64,000 nucleotides of DNA from Bryobacterales bacterium (lineage in GTDB: Bacteria; Acidobacteriota; Terriglobia; Bryobacterales; Bryobacteraceae): assembly GCA_016789785.1 (NCBI GenBank), contig JAEUQE010000013.1, positions 1-64,000 of the forward strand, in the 5' to 3' direction. Below the pieces are notes generated by a model that saw only the letters and a program-made list of their open reading frames with translations, had not been told where the DNA came from and searched no databases. Of this stretch, positions 9,350 through 17,662 are shown in pieces. Positions within the stretch are counted from its first letter, which is position 1; each line of letters begins with the position of its first letter. The translations under genes were made by a program, and so were the position numbers.

Positions 9350-10359
9350 AGGGCAGCCACCTGGCGCGGAGAAATGAAATGCTGCGCCGCGATCTTGCAG
9401 AATTCTTCCGGCTGGATTCGCGCCGACTTCCGAATCGCCCGGCGCTGGCGCAACAGCCGGAACCCGTGCTTCAACAGGGACGCATGCGCGCGTAAAACAA
9501 TAAACACGAGTTCCCACGGAGAGTTGCCCCCCTCGCGAAATCCGTGCGCGGCGCCCGACCCGGTGAGGAGCGAAACCAAATGCCAGAAATAGCGTTCCAC
9601 GGCGGCGAACGGCGCCCGCCACAGCATGGTGCCCGGAAAGTTCTTCAGAAGAACGAAGATGCGGTTGCGCTCGACAAAGTACGCCTTGAGCGGCGAGACA
9701 CGGCCCGAGGTCGCCGAGTAGCAATGATCAACAATGGCTCCCGGCGCATACACGCACTTCCAACCCGCCCAAATCGCCCGCAGCCCCAAATCGGTCTCCT
9801 CGCAATAAAGGAAGAATGTATCGTCGAAGCCACCCAGTTCTTCAAGCATCGTTCGCCGGTAGATCGCCGCGGAGCCGGAAGGCAGCAGCGCGGGGCCTGG
9901 TGTCTCGAATTCTGACGGCGGCCTCCTGTGCCCGCGCTGTTTGCTGCTGCCATCGGAACTGAGCAGCATGCCCGCCGAATCGAGCACGCCTTGACCCGCC
10001 AAACGCACCTGGCTGGCACACATCCCGATCCGCGCATCCGTGTCCATCGCCGCCAGAAGTTCGCCCAGCCATTCCGGGCACACCACGGTATCGTCGTTGA
10101 GTGCGGCCACAAATGGAGTATCCGTGGCGCGCCACGCCTGGTTGATGGCGCCGCCATAGCCCTGATTCTCCGGATTTTCGATGATCTCCACGCTGGGAGG
10201 CAGGTCTTTCATCTGGCGAACAAGCCCCTGGCCACTGTTGTCGACCACCACGATCCGGAAATCGGAACGCGTTTGACGCATGACGGACCAGATGCAATCT
10301 TCCAGAAGGGACCCGGCCTGAAGCGTGGGGATGACCACGGTTACGCTCGGGAACGACAA
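9346..10359 (-). CDS. Glycosyltransferase family 2, rhamnosyltransferase-like
   Basis: 337 residues. Motifs in order: VVIPTLQAG, VVVDNSG, ALNDDTVV (DD metal-binding pair near residue 90) and FLYCEETDLGLRAIWAGW, the C-terminal acidic signature shared by rhamnosyl- and related transferases that extend polysaccharide chains. The C-terminus has a hydrophobic/basic stretch (LLRQRRAIRK) consistent with membrane association. First gene of the leftward glycan operon; ATG 10359 is close to its domain start. The intergenic region of 44 bp shared with the divergent patatin-like gene must contain both promoters. Confidence 0.88.
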   Translation of the reverse strand: MSFPSVTVVIPTLQAGSLLEDCIWSVMRQTRSDFRIVVVDNSGQGLVRQMKDLPPSVEIIENPENQGYGGAINQAWRATDTPFVAALNDDTVVCPEWLGELLAAMDTDARIGMCASQVRLAGQGVLDSAGMLLSSDGSSKQRGHRRPPSEFETPGPALLPSGSAAIYRRTMLEELGGFDDTFFLYCEETDLGLRAIWAGWKCVYAPGAIVDHCYSATSGRVSPLKAYFVERNRIFVLLKNFPGTMLWRAPFAAVERYFWHLVSLLTGSGAAHGFREGGNSPWELVFIVLRAHASLLKHGFRLLRQRRAIRKSARIQPEEFCKIAAQHFISPRQVAAL

Positions 10360-10403
10360 CCTCCGATTTTACGTCATACGATGGTCTGGAAGATTTCGTA
10401 ATC

Positions 10404-11147
10404 ATGAAACGAGCGTTGATCCTTTCTGGCGGAGGCATGTTCGGTGCCTGGCAGGTCGGGGCCTGGAGCGTGTTGCGGCAGCGGTTCCAGCCCGATGTGG
10501 TGGTCGGTGTTTCGATCGGCAGCCTGAATGGCTGGGCCATTGCCGGAGGCTGCGACCCGGCGGAACTCGAATCGCGCTGGCAGGAGGTGGCTGGAGCACT
10601 CCAGATCCGTCTCCGCCTCCCGCGCCGTGCCTGGGACGGGATCCTGGAGTTCTCGGAGATCGAGCGCTGGATTCGCCGCATCCATGCCGAGTATCAGCCG
10701 AAGATTGAGTACCACGCCGTGATGACCGACTTGTTGCGCATGAAGCCGCGCATGGTGGAAGGACGCGATATCCGGTGGCAGCATCTGGCGGCATCCTGCG
10801 CGCTGTTCGGATTGCTGCCGCAGCAAAAGATCGACCAGCGAATCTACACCGATGGCGGTGCGACCGGAGCGCTTCCCCTGTGGGCAGCCAGTCCGGTGCA
10901 GGCCACACACGTCATCGGATTGGCGGCAATGCCTCGTGTGCCATGGCCTGTGCGCGCGGCGCTCAAACCGTTTCGCGCGTCGAAAGGGCGCCGCCGGAAT
11001 CCCAATACCCACGTCATCGGGCCGTCACGCGAGTTGGGTGGGTGGCGCGATGCGTTCTTCTTCGGCAAGCGCAACGTGCGTGAGTGGATCGACTTGGGCA
11101 GGCGCGATACGGAGGCGTTTCTCGCCGACCAGAACATTTCCCTTTGA
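10404..11147 (+). CDS. Patatin-like phospholipase / acyl hydrolase
   Basis: 247 residues with the three patatin signatures: glycine-rich oxyanion loop GGGMFG (residues 9-14), nucleophile elbow GVSIGS with Ser37, and the catalytic Asp149 in TDGG. This Ser-Asp dyad hydrolyses phospholipids or other acyl esters. No signal peptide is visible, so it should be cytoplasmic or peripheral on the inner membrane. The C-terminal 60 residues are basic. The start ATG 10404 lies seven residues before the first beta-strand. It is transcribed divergently from the glycan operon. Substrate unknown. Confidence 0.88.
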   Translation: MKRALILSGGGMFGAWQVGAWSVLRQRFQPDVVVGVSIGSLNGWAIAGGCDPAELESRWQEVAGALQIRLRLPRRAWDGILEFSEIERWIRRIHAEYQPKIEYHAVMTDLLRMKPRMVEGRDIRWQHLAASCALFGLLPQQKIDQRIYTDGGATGALPLWAASPVQATHVIGLAAMPRVPWPVRAALKPFRASKGRRRNPNTHVIGPSRELGGWRDAFFFGKRNVREWIDLGRRDTEAFLADQNISL

Positions 11148-11183
11148 AATTGTTTTTGCGCGATAATAGCGGCTTCCATTCCT

Positions 11184-11528
11184 ATGCCTGTCTACCGCAT
11201 CTTCCGGATGAGAGAGAACGACCGCCAGAAGTTCCGCTGGCAGCCTCACACGTCGGGCACCACCATGGCCAAGCCGAGGGAGTATGAAGAACATGGCGCC
11301 GTGGAAGCGGATTCGCCCTATGCGGCATGGGCCGCTCTGCGGGAAACTGGGGACAAACTGGATGTCGGCGACATTCTCGTGGCCCCGGATGACTCGCTCC
11401 AGATCCTGAAGTACATCGGCTTTGAAGACGCGAAGTGGCATATCCCGGAAGTGAAAACCGGACTTGAGACAGTGCCTCCCGCGGTGGGAGCCCCGCCGCC
11501 CGCCGCCATGGCGAAAGCCGCCGGATAG
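11184..11528 (+). CDS. Small conserved-looking hypothetical protein
   Basis: 114 residues, soluble, with a basic N-terminus (MPVYRIFRMREN), a central part rich in charged residues and a Pro/Ala-rich tail. I recognise no family. The composition, an ATG close to the frame start, and codon use like the neighbours support it as real. It sits 36 bp after the patatin-like gene and 74 bp before the PadR promoter. An AT-rich stretch with GATAAT at 11162-11167 could serve as a -10 element. No function is proposed. Confidence 0.6.
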   Translation: MPVYRIFRMRENDRQKFRWQPHTSGTTMAKPREYEEHGAVEADSPYAAWAALRETGDKLDVGDILVAPDDSLQILKYIGFEDAKWHIPEVKTGLETVPPAVGAPPPAAMAKAAG

Positions 11529-11560
11529 CCGCCTTCCATCGACGCTTGCGAAAAAAGCTC

Positions 11561-11595
11561 TTGACAAGCGCGCCGATTTATTCTACAAAATAGAA
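11561..11595 (+). promoter_or_regulatory. Promoter and palindromic operator of the first PadR cassette
   Basis: A perfect -35 hexamer TTGACA (11561-11566) is followed after 17 nt by TACAAA (11584-11589). The -10 lies inside a palindrome TTCTA-CAAAA-TAGAA (11581-11595). PadR proteins usually repress their own operons by binding such AT-rich inverted repeats, so this is a good candidate for autoregulation; that step is inference. The PadR ATG at 11603 lies 14 nt after the -10, leaving a very short leader. Confidence 0.6.
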
Positions 11596-11602
11596 ATACA
11601 CG

Positions 11603-11935
11603 ATGGCCAAAGGCGAATATCTCGGCGACTTCGAACAGCTCGTGCTGCTGGCTCTGCTGCGGCTCGGCGACGAAGCCTATGGAATGAACGTGCGCCAGGA
11701 GATCGAAGATCGCACTGGCCGGACGGCGGCCATCGGCGCGGTGTATGCGACCCTGGAGCGCCTGGAAAAGAAGGGCTACGTCTCAAGCACTGTGGGCGAG
11801 CCAACGGAAGAACGGGGCGGCCGTGCGAAGAAGTATTTCAAGATTGAAGGCGATGGTCTCTCCGCGCTCCGTCAATCGCAGGAGGCTTTGCGGCGGATGA
11901 CGAAGGGCCTGCGGTCCGTGCTGGGCGAAGCATAG
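11603..11935 (+). CDS. PadR family transcriptional regulator
   Basis: 110 residues. A winged-helix domain fills the protein: LLALLRLGDEAYGMNVRQEI forms the first helices, AIGAVYATLERLEKKGYV the recognition helix and wing entrance, and a C-terminal helix dimerises it (LRRMTKGLRSVLGEA). PadR proteins of this short subfamily repress transporters encoded beside them. Here the two membrane proteins and the ADOP permease at 11945-15280 follow on the same strand, so they are the likely targets. The palindrome over its own -10 box suggests autorepression. Effector unknown. Confidence 0.92.
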   Translation: MAKGEYLGDFEQLVLLALLRLGDEAYGMNVRQEIEDRTGRTAAIGAVYATLERLEKKGYVSSTVGEPTEERGGRAKKYFKIEGDGLSALRQSQEALRRMTKGLRSVLGEA

Positions 11936-11944
11936 GAGCACGTC

Positions 11945-12460
11945 ATGCGATCTCTCGCGCTGTGGATTGTTGGGGCGGTGGCGTCGCCGGATATCCGGAA
12001 CCATGTGGTTGGCGACTTGATCGAGGAGAGCCGCCAACATGACCTGCCGTGGCTGTGGCGTCAGGTGCTGTGGTCGTTCCTGCCGTTGTTCGCGGTCCGG
12101 GTTCGAAGCCAGGGACTGGGCCTGTTGAAGTTAGCCGGCATTGTTCTCGGCTCGTATCTCGTCCTCACCGTGCCCATCGTGGCGCTGCACGCTGTGGCGC
12201 CGAACGTCACTCCCCTGCAGAGCCTGGCCGTCGATCTGCCCGTGGCTGCGATGGCGGGTTTTGTGGTGGTGTTGTTGGGACGCCAGTGGGGCAAGGCTTG
12301 CGCGAATCTCTTCGCCGGCTGGCTTTGTGCGATGTCGATGCTGTCTCTCTACATGAACTGGGGAGCGGAACCACGGTGGTATCAGGTGGTGCTGGCCATG
12401 TCCCTGGTGAGCAGCGTGCTGGTGGGCGCCCAGGTGGCGAGGCGCCAGACTTCGAAGTAA
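11945..12460 (+). CDS. Membrane protein with permease-prefix-like N-terminus
   Basis: 171 residues. The N-terminal 50 residues include IRNHVVGDLIEESRQ and WLWRQVLWSF, which resembles the prefix domain that precedes many acidobacterial FtsX-type permeases (a GDL-E-E motif followed by a W-RQ helix). About four membrane helices follow (near 60-85, 95-115, 120-139, 145-167). There is no FtsX or MacB domain. The gene lies 9 nt after padR and 420 bp before an ADOP permease that lacks such a prefix, so the prefix may have been split off as its own protein. This assignment is by eye and uncertain. Confidence 0.6.
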   Translation: MRSLALWIVGAVASPDIRNHVVGDLIEESRQHDLPWLWRQVLWSFLPLFAVRVRSQGLGLLKLAGIVLGSYLVLTVPIVALHAVAPNVTPLQSLAVDLPVAAMAGFVVVLLGRQWGKACANLFAGWLCAMSMLSLYMNWGAEPRWYQVVLAMSLVSSVLVGAQVARRQTSK

Positions 12461-12474
12461 AGCGAGGAAAACTC

Positions 12475-12822
12475 ATGCGTTCCGTTGCCGCGGTGGCGTT
12501 GGGCTTTGTGTCGATGATGGTGGTGGTTGCCGCTATGTTCGGTGCCGCCCGCCTGTTTCCGAAGGTGAACCACGCGGGCTTCCCATTTCTTGCGTTCAAC
12601 CTGTCGTTTGACCTGATGAGCGGCGCTCTCGGCGGAGCGATTGCAACGCTCATCGGCAAACAGCCGAAGCATGGGTTGATCCTTGCCGCACTCGTGCTCG
12701 TGCTCGGCATCGGCGATTTTCTTGCCAACTACAACCTTCGCCCGGTCGCATTTAGCGCCGTGCGGATGCTGCTGATCCCGTGCGCGGTGATCGCTGGAAG
12801 CAGGTTCATGCTGAAACCCTGA
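12475..12822 (+). CDS. Small four-helix membrane protein of the PadR-ADOP cassette
   Basis: 115 residues with four hydrophobic segments (about 3-22, 33-52, 60-82, 92-108) and a short basic end. I recognise no family. The long frame starting at 12049 is an overlap artefact; ATG 12475 is preceded by GCGAGGAAAA, a good ribosome site, and follows the previous stop by 14 nt. Cotranscription with padR and the ADOP permease suggests a role in the same membrane complex or stress response, but nothing in the sequence shows which. Confidence 0.65.
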   Translation: MRSVAAVALGFVSMMVVVAAMFGAARLFPKVNHAGFPFLAFNLSFDLMSGALGGAIATLIGKQPKHGLILAALVLVLGIGDFLANYNLRPVAFSAVRMLLIPCAVIAGSRFMLKP

Positions 12823-12880
12823 CGAAGTTCCGGTTGCGATCGGGCGTGACCTTCCGGGATCCGCGACGTATAGGTTATGC

Positions 12881-15280
12881 ATGAACCTGTTGCATCACGA
12901 CATGCGCCTTGCAGTCCGCTCTCTGCGCTCCACTCCCGTGATCACCGTGCTCGCCGTATTGGCGCTTGCGTTGGGGATTGGCGCGAACACCGCCCTTTTT
13001 AGCGTGGTCCGTTCCGTATTGTTGCGGCCGCTTCCTTATGCCGACCCGGATCGTCTCGCCGTCGCACTTGTGGAGGGAAACTTCCCCGTCGCACCCGTCG
13101 ACTACTTCCACTGGCGGGAGAAACTGAATGGCTTCCAGGGACAAGTGGCCGCGGCACAAGCCTGGAGCGCGTCCATCCAAGGCGGGGATCGCCCCGAAGT
13201 GGTGCGCGGCATCCGCGTGACACCGTCCATGTTTCCGGTGCTGGGCGTACCGCCAGCGTTGGGGCGTGCGTTCGCTGACGGTGAGCGCAACACCGTGGTC
13301 ATCACTCACGGATTCTGGCAGCGCCATTTCGCGAGCGATCCGGCCGTGATTGGCAAGCCGGTTCTGGTGGATGGCGAGAAGGTCACGATCGCCGGTGTGA
13401 TGCCTGCCTCGTTTCACTTTGCCCCGTTTTGGGTGACGAATGCCGAAGTAATCGCGCCGCTTGATCTCACCTCGCGATCGAATGACCGCAGCGGGCGGTC
13501 GCTACGCGTGTTCGCGAGGCTTGCACCAGGTGTTTCCATCGAAGCCGTACAGAGCGAGGTCGATGCGTACGATCAGGCCATGCAGCAGTCCTTTGCAGAC
13601 AGCCACTCCGGCGTGACGCACCGGCTCATCGGCCTGCATGAAAAGACAGTAGGTGGAATTCGCGCCACTCTTCTTCTGCTGCTCGGCACCGTGAGCCTGG
13701 TGTTGTTGATCGCCTGCGCGAACGTATCTCACCTGCTGCTGGTGAAGTCGTCCGGCAGGCGCAAAGAGCATGCGGTACACCTCGCCTTGGGTGCGACGCC
13801 CACCGATCTCCTGCGCAGGTCGATTCTGGAGAGTGTGATTCTCGCCGCGGCGGGAAGCGCCATCGGGGCCGCCTTGTCGTCGAGCGCCGTCCGTGCACTG
13901 CTGTTGCTGATCCCAGCGTCGGCCTTGCCGCGCCAGCACGAGGTGGCAGTGGATGGATGGGTCTTGGCCTACGGAGCAGTGGCCGGGCTACTCACAGGCA
14001 TTGCGAGTGGACTGCTGCCCTCCTGGCAAGCCCTCCGCTCCGATGTTGCATCCGCGTTGCGCGGGAATTCCCGGGGATCGACCAGCGAGTTGGGACAGCA
14101 GTACACCAGACGGCTCTTGATCGCTGGGGAAGTGGCAATTGCTGTCGTCTTGCTCGTGGGCGCGGGCCTCATGCTTCGCACCATGAGGATGCTGGCCGCA
14201 GTGCAACCTGGATTTGACCCGCGGGACGTGGTGACGATGACCGTTCAAGCCAGTGGTTCGCAATACGCCGGCGGCCCGGCTCGCATCGCGTTCTTCGATC
14301 GCCTGCTAAGGGAGTTGCATGCGGCATCGCCGAACAACGCCATTGCCCTGACTAATCACATCCCGATTCAGGGGGACCAGTGGCAGTTGGGCTATCAGGT
14401 GGGTGGAGAGCCCGAGTCCGCACCCGGCAAAGAACCTCGTGCGATCTATCGCGTCTCCACGCCCGGCTACTTTCAAGTCATGGGCATTGCGTTGCGGCAA
14501 GGGAGGGACTTCACCAAAGATGACGGTACGGCTGCCGCTCCTGTGGTGATCGTCAACGAGTCACTGGCGCGACGTCACTGGCCCGGAAAGAGCGCACTTG
14601 GCGAGCGCTTCCGAATCGGGCGCAGTGGAGAATGGCGCACCGTGACCGGAGTAGTTGGCGATGTACGTCAGACATCGTGGACTGATCCTGGAACCGCCGA
14701 GTTCTACATTCCCTATGCGCAATCCGGAGCGCACATGTTCAGCTACATGACCATCGTGGCGCGCGCCGCCAAGGACGCCGCGCGTGTTTCGCAGTTGGTG
14801 ACGGACGAGGTTCGCAAGCTCGATCGTGCGGTGCCGGTGTCCGCGCCGTTGCCGATGCAACAGGCAGTGGCCGATCAGCTCTGGCGCAATCGCGTGTCGG
14901 CGTGGATGTTCGGCGCATTCTCGATGCTCGCGCTGTCGCTTGCGTGCCTCGGTGTCTACGGCATCGCATCGTACGCCGTTTCATTGCGCAGGCGCGAATT
15001 CGGCATTCGTATGGCCCTTGGCGCGGATCGCCAGTCACTGCTCTCAATGGTGCTGATTCAGGAAATGCGTGCGGTATTCATTGGAGGAGCGGTAGGACTT
15101 GTTGCTTCGGCCATGCTCGCGCGGTTTCTCGAAGGGCTCGTGTTTGGTGTGGCGGTAACCGACACATACAGCTTCGTAGCCGCTCCAGTGGCGCTGTTGC
15201 TAACCGCGGGCCTCGCCGTTCTTGTTCCCGCATGGTCCGTTCAGCGCGTGGATCCTTCTTCGTCCCTCCGGCAGGAATAA
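12881..15280 (+). CDS. ADOP-type ABC transporter permease (duplicated MacB/FtsX)
   Basis: 799 residues. Layout: an N-terminal helix with the signature ALGIGANTALFSVV (near residues 28-45), a periplasmic MacB-type domain (about 50-245), an FtsX domain with three helices (about 270-390), then the same pair again (about 410-640 and 680-792). Duplicated orphan permeases of this type are greatly expanded in acidobacteria and lack an adjacent ATPase; they probably act in mechanotransmission or export across the envelope. This copy has no permease-prefix domain, unlike the one at 52344-55025. ATG 12881 follows TATAGG, a possible -10. Likely regulated by the upstream PadR. Confidence 0.9.
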   Translation: MNLLHHDMRLAVRSLRSTPVITVLAVLALALGIGANTALFSVVRSVLLRPLPYADPDRLAVALVEGNFPVAPVDYFHWREKLNGFQGQVAAAQAWSASIQGGDRPEVVRGIRVTPSMFPVLGVPPALGRAFADGERNTVVITHGFWQRHFASDPAVIGKPVLVDGEKVTIAGVMPASFHFAPFWVTNAEVIAPLDLTSRSNDRSGRSLRVFARLAPGVSIEAVQSEVDAYDQAMQQSFADSHSGVTHRLIGLHEKTVGGIRATLLLLLGTVSLVLLIACANVSHLLLVKSSGRRKEHAVHLALGATPTDLLRRSILESVILAAAGSAIGAALSSSAVRALLLLIPASALPRQHEVAVDGWVLAYGAVAGLLTGIASGLLPSWQALRSDVASALRGNSRGSTSELGQQYTRRLLIAGEVAIAVVLLVGAGLMLRTMRMLAAVQPGFDPRDVVTMTVQASGSQYAGGPARIAFFDRLLRELHAASPNNAIALTNHIPIQGDQWQLGYQVGGEPESAPGKEPRAIYRVSTPGYFQVMGIALRQGRDFTKDDGTAAAPVVIVNESLARRHWPGKSALGERFRIGRSGEWRTVTGVVGDVRQTSWTDPGTAEFYIPYAQSGAHMFSYMTIVARAAKDAARVSQLVTDEVRKLDRAVPVSAPLPMQQAVADQLWRNRVSAWMFGAFSMLALSLACLGVYGIASYAVSLRRREFGIRMALGADRQSLLSMVLIQEMRAVFIGGAVGLVASAMLARFLEGLVFGVAVTDTYSFVAAPVALLLTAGLAVLVPAWSVQRVDPSSSLRQE

Positions 15281-15331
15281 GCCGCAAGATGGAACAAAAA
15301 TGCCCCTGGTCCTGAGGCGAATTTCCGGGGC

Positions 15332-15364
15332 TTGACAGTTCCCACGTTTGTATATAATCGTGGG
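15332..15364 (+). promoter_or_regulatory. GntR promoter with palindromic operator
   Basis: TTGACA (15332-15337) and TATAAT (15353-15358) are both perfect consensus hexamers with a 15-nt spacer. The -10 is enclosed by an inverted repeat CCCACG (15341-15346) / CGTGGG (15359-15364) with 12 nt between the arms. A dimeric GntR protein bound there would block polymerase directly, so autorepression is likely. The expected start of transcription is within about 12 nt of the start codon, so the leader is very short. Confidence 0.7.
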
Positions 15365-15375
15365 TACTTTTTGTG

Positions 15376-16074
15376 ATGACCTCTATCAGTCCAGATACTG
15401 AGATCCGGTTCACACCGGTCCAGGCCCCTACTTTGAAAGGGCGCATCGCATCCGAAATACGGGGTGCCATTTTACGCGGGGATTTGAAACCGGGCAACCG
15501 GATTGTCGAGTCACGGCTCGCCAAGCAGATCAACGTCGCTCAAACCACTGTCCGGGAAGCTCTTCAGGAATTGGAAGCCGAAGGGCTTGTCGTCAAGATC
15601 ATCAATCGCGAAACTCACGTCCGTAAACTCACCAAAGCCGACCTTGTGAAGCTGTTCCAGGTGCGGCTGGAGTTGGAAGGACTGGCCGCGGAACTTGCGC
15701 GCGCCAACGCCTCCGGCCACGACATTGAGGATCTCGAAGAAACTGTGGAGCAAATGCGCCGGACGGCTCGCCGTCTCGATATCACGGGCTTCTATCGAGC
15801 CGACATGGACTTCCATCGCCGCATGTGGGCGATCACGCGCAACGACTTCTTGATCCGTGCGCTGGAGCCATTGTCGATTGGCCCGTTCGCGTTCGTGCTC
15901 GCGGGTGCGCCTCTCCCTGAAACCGTGGATTTCGAGGCCATTGCCGCGGATCATGCCGAAATCATCAATGTGCTTCGCGCGGATTCGCCGAAAGCCGCAC
16001 GCCGTCTGATGGAGCAGAAACTGCGGGCCTGGCATGAGTTTCAGATGCGAAATCTCTCCGCCTATCTGACCTGA
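15376..16074 (+). CDS. GntR family transcriptional regulator (FadR/FCD subfamily)
   Basis: 232 residues. Residues about 18-80 form the GntR winged helix (IASEIRGAILRGDLKPGNR, then VAQTTVREALQELEAEGL). The C-terminal all-helical FCD domain has the Asp/His metal-ligand pattern: ADMDFHRRMW, DHAEIINVLR and LRAWHEF. Such regulators sense small carboxylic acids or sugar acids. A GTG at 15373 directly precedes the ATG at 15376; either could be used. The next gene, 64 bp downstream, encodes an exported SGNH/esterase fusion and is a possible target, but the clear palindrome is at its own promoter. Confidence 0.9.
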   Translation: MTSISPDTEIRFTPVQAPTLKGRIASEIRGAILRGDLKPGNRIVESRLAKQINVAQTTVREALQELEAEGLVVKIINRETHVRKLTKADLVKLFQVRLELEGLAAELARANASGHDIEDLEETVEQMRRTARRLDITGFYRADMDFHRRMWAITRNDFLIRALEPLSIGPFAFVLAGAPLPETVDFEAIAADHAEIINVLRADSPKAARRLMEQKLRAWHEFQMRNLSAYLT

Positions 16075-16138
16075 ACCCACCAGGCCAAGCAATCCGTTGG
16101 GTATGACGGACCGAGCGCCGTCTTCGGAGAAGCGACCG

Positions 16139-17650
16139 ATGCGACTACTCTTATTGACCACCGCTGTTGCCATTTCATTCGCGCAGCAACAGCCTTCCAC
16201 CACCGTTGTGGCGAACGCGGAAATGCAGCCAGCGTTACGCCCGATTGAAGATGTGCCGGGATTGCCACGTGTTCTGTTGATCGGCGATTCCATCTCCATT
16301 GGCTACACGCTGCCTGCTCGCGAAATGCTGAAAGGCCGGGCGAACGTCCATCGCATCCCGGCCAACGGCGCCACCACCGCGAGGTCGCTTGAGAACATCG
16401 AGAAGTGGCTCGGCGAAAAAACATGGGACGTGATCCACGCCAACTGGGGATTGCACGACCTCCGCATCATGGATGACGGAAAGCACCAGGTGCCCATCGC
16501 CACCTACGAACAGAATCTTGAGCAACTCGCCGTGCGCCTGAAGAAGGCGGCGAAACATGTCCTCTACGCAACCACAACGCCTGTTCCCGAAGGCAAGGTG
16601 AGCCCGCCTCGTGTCCCCGCGGATGTCGCCAGATATAACGAAGCCGCGATTCGCGTGATGCGCCGTCACAGCATTCCCGTGAACGATCTATACGCCGCGA
16701 TGCAGCCAAACCTCGCCGAGTATCAGCGTCCCGTCAATGTGCATTTCAACGATGCCGGGTCCGCGTTTCTGGCATCGCACGTTGCGCGGGAGATCGGCAA
16801 TCTCCTCCCGCAAGCCCAGCCCGCCACTGGCGCCAAGCCGCATGAGAGCTTCCGGTGGGTGAACGCGATCCCTTCCATACCCGGAGTGCATCACGCCACC
16901 TACTTCAGCCCGATGCATCAGGTGAACGTGGGCTATGCGGTGTATCTGCCGCCGGATTACGAACAGTCGCAACGCCGCTATCCCGTCATCTACTATCTGC
17001 ACGGCGGCCGTCCAGGCGGTGAAAACAAATCCGTGCGCATGGCGGCGACGTTCGACCGGCACATTCGCGCGGGCACAGTGCCACCTGCGATTTATGTCTT
17101 CGTCAATGGCGGCGCGGTGAGCCACTACGATTACCCGGAGTTGCGGTCATTTGGGGAAGGCTCTTTCATTCACGAACTCATTCCGCACATCGACGCGAAC
17201 TATCGCACGATTGCGGCAAAGAACGGCCGCGGGCTCGAAGGCTTCTCCCAAGGCGGAAGAGGCACTGCTCGCATCGCATTCAAGTATCCCCAGTACTTCT
17301 GCTCAGCCGCACCGATGGGCGGCGGTCATCAACATGAGAAGCGCGCTTCCGAGAATCAGGGCAGGGAAGGCACCGAGGATGGCTACTCGTTCGCGCCAGG
17401 GCATAACACCTGGGATCTGGCCAAGACCTACGCGCTCGGGAAAGAACGTGTGCGGTTGCTGGTCGCGGTCGGCACCAAGGACTTCAACTACGAAGCGAAT
17501 CTCGCATGGATGGACCACCTGAAGAAACTTGGCCTGACGTTCGAACGGAGAATCGTCGAGGGCGTGGAGCACAACGCGCAGAAGGTCTACGATCAGGTTG
17601 GCGCGGATGCGATGCGCTTCCACGCCGATTGCTTCGCGGCGTCGCGCTGA
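16139..17650 (+). CDS. Exported two-domain hydrolase: SGNH/GDSL domain fused to alpha/beta-hydrolase esterase
   Basis: 503 residues. A signal peptide (MRLLLLTTAVAISFAQ) is followed by an SGNH domain (about 42-222): VLLIGDSISIGY with nucleophile Ser51, a WGLHDL block III variant, and a VNVHFND stretch for the catalytic His. From about 250 an esterase-D-like alpha/beta hydrolase starts: YYLHGGRPGG oxyanion loop, GFSQGGRG with Ser370, and GVEHNAQ near 480 for the catalytic His. Two ester-cleaving domains in one exported chain point to degradation of acylated plant polysaccharide, with the SGNH half removing acetyl and the other half a larger acyl group; this is inference. The start was moved from 16097 to the ATG at the signal peptide, preceded by GGAGAAG. 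Confidence 0.82.
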   Translation: MRLLLLTTAVAISFAQQQPSTTVVANAEMQPALRPIEDVPGLPRVLLIGDSISIGYTLPAREMLKGRANVHRIPANGATTARSLENIEKWLGEKTWDVIHANWGLHDLRIMDDGKHQVPIATYEQNLEQLAVRLKKAAKHVLYATTTPVPEGKVSPPRVPADVARYNEAAIRVMRRHSIPVNDLYAAMQPNLAEYQRPVNVHFNDAGSAFLASHVAREIGNLLPQAQPATGAKPHESFRWVNAIPSIPGVHHATYFSPMHQVNVGYAVYLPPDYEQSQRRYPVIYYLHGGRPGGENKSVRMAATFDRHIRAGTVPPAIYVFVNGGAVSHYDYPELRSFGEGSFIHELIPHIDANYRTIAAKNGRGLEGFSQGGRGTARIAFKYPQYFCSAAPMGGGHQHEKRASENQGREGTEDGYSFAPGHNTWDLAKTYALGKERVRLLVAVGTKDFNYEANLAWMDHLKKLGLTFERRIVEGVEHNAQKVYDQVGADAMRFHADCFAASR

Positions 17651-17662
17651 GCCGTTGCGTCC

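Noticed and set aside
15302..15331. Possible terminator after the first ADOP gene (GCCCC/GGGGC)
   Set aside because: Bulged stem, 15-nt loop and no T tract; it runs straight into the GntR -35 box.
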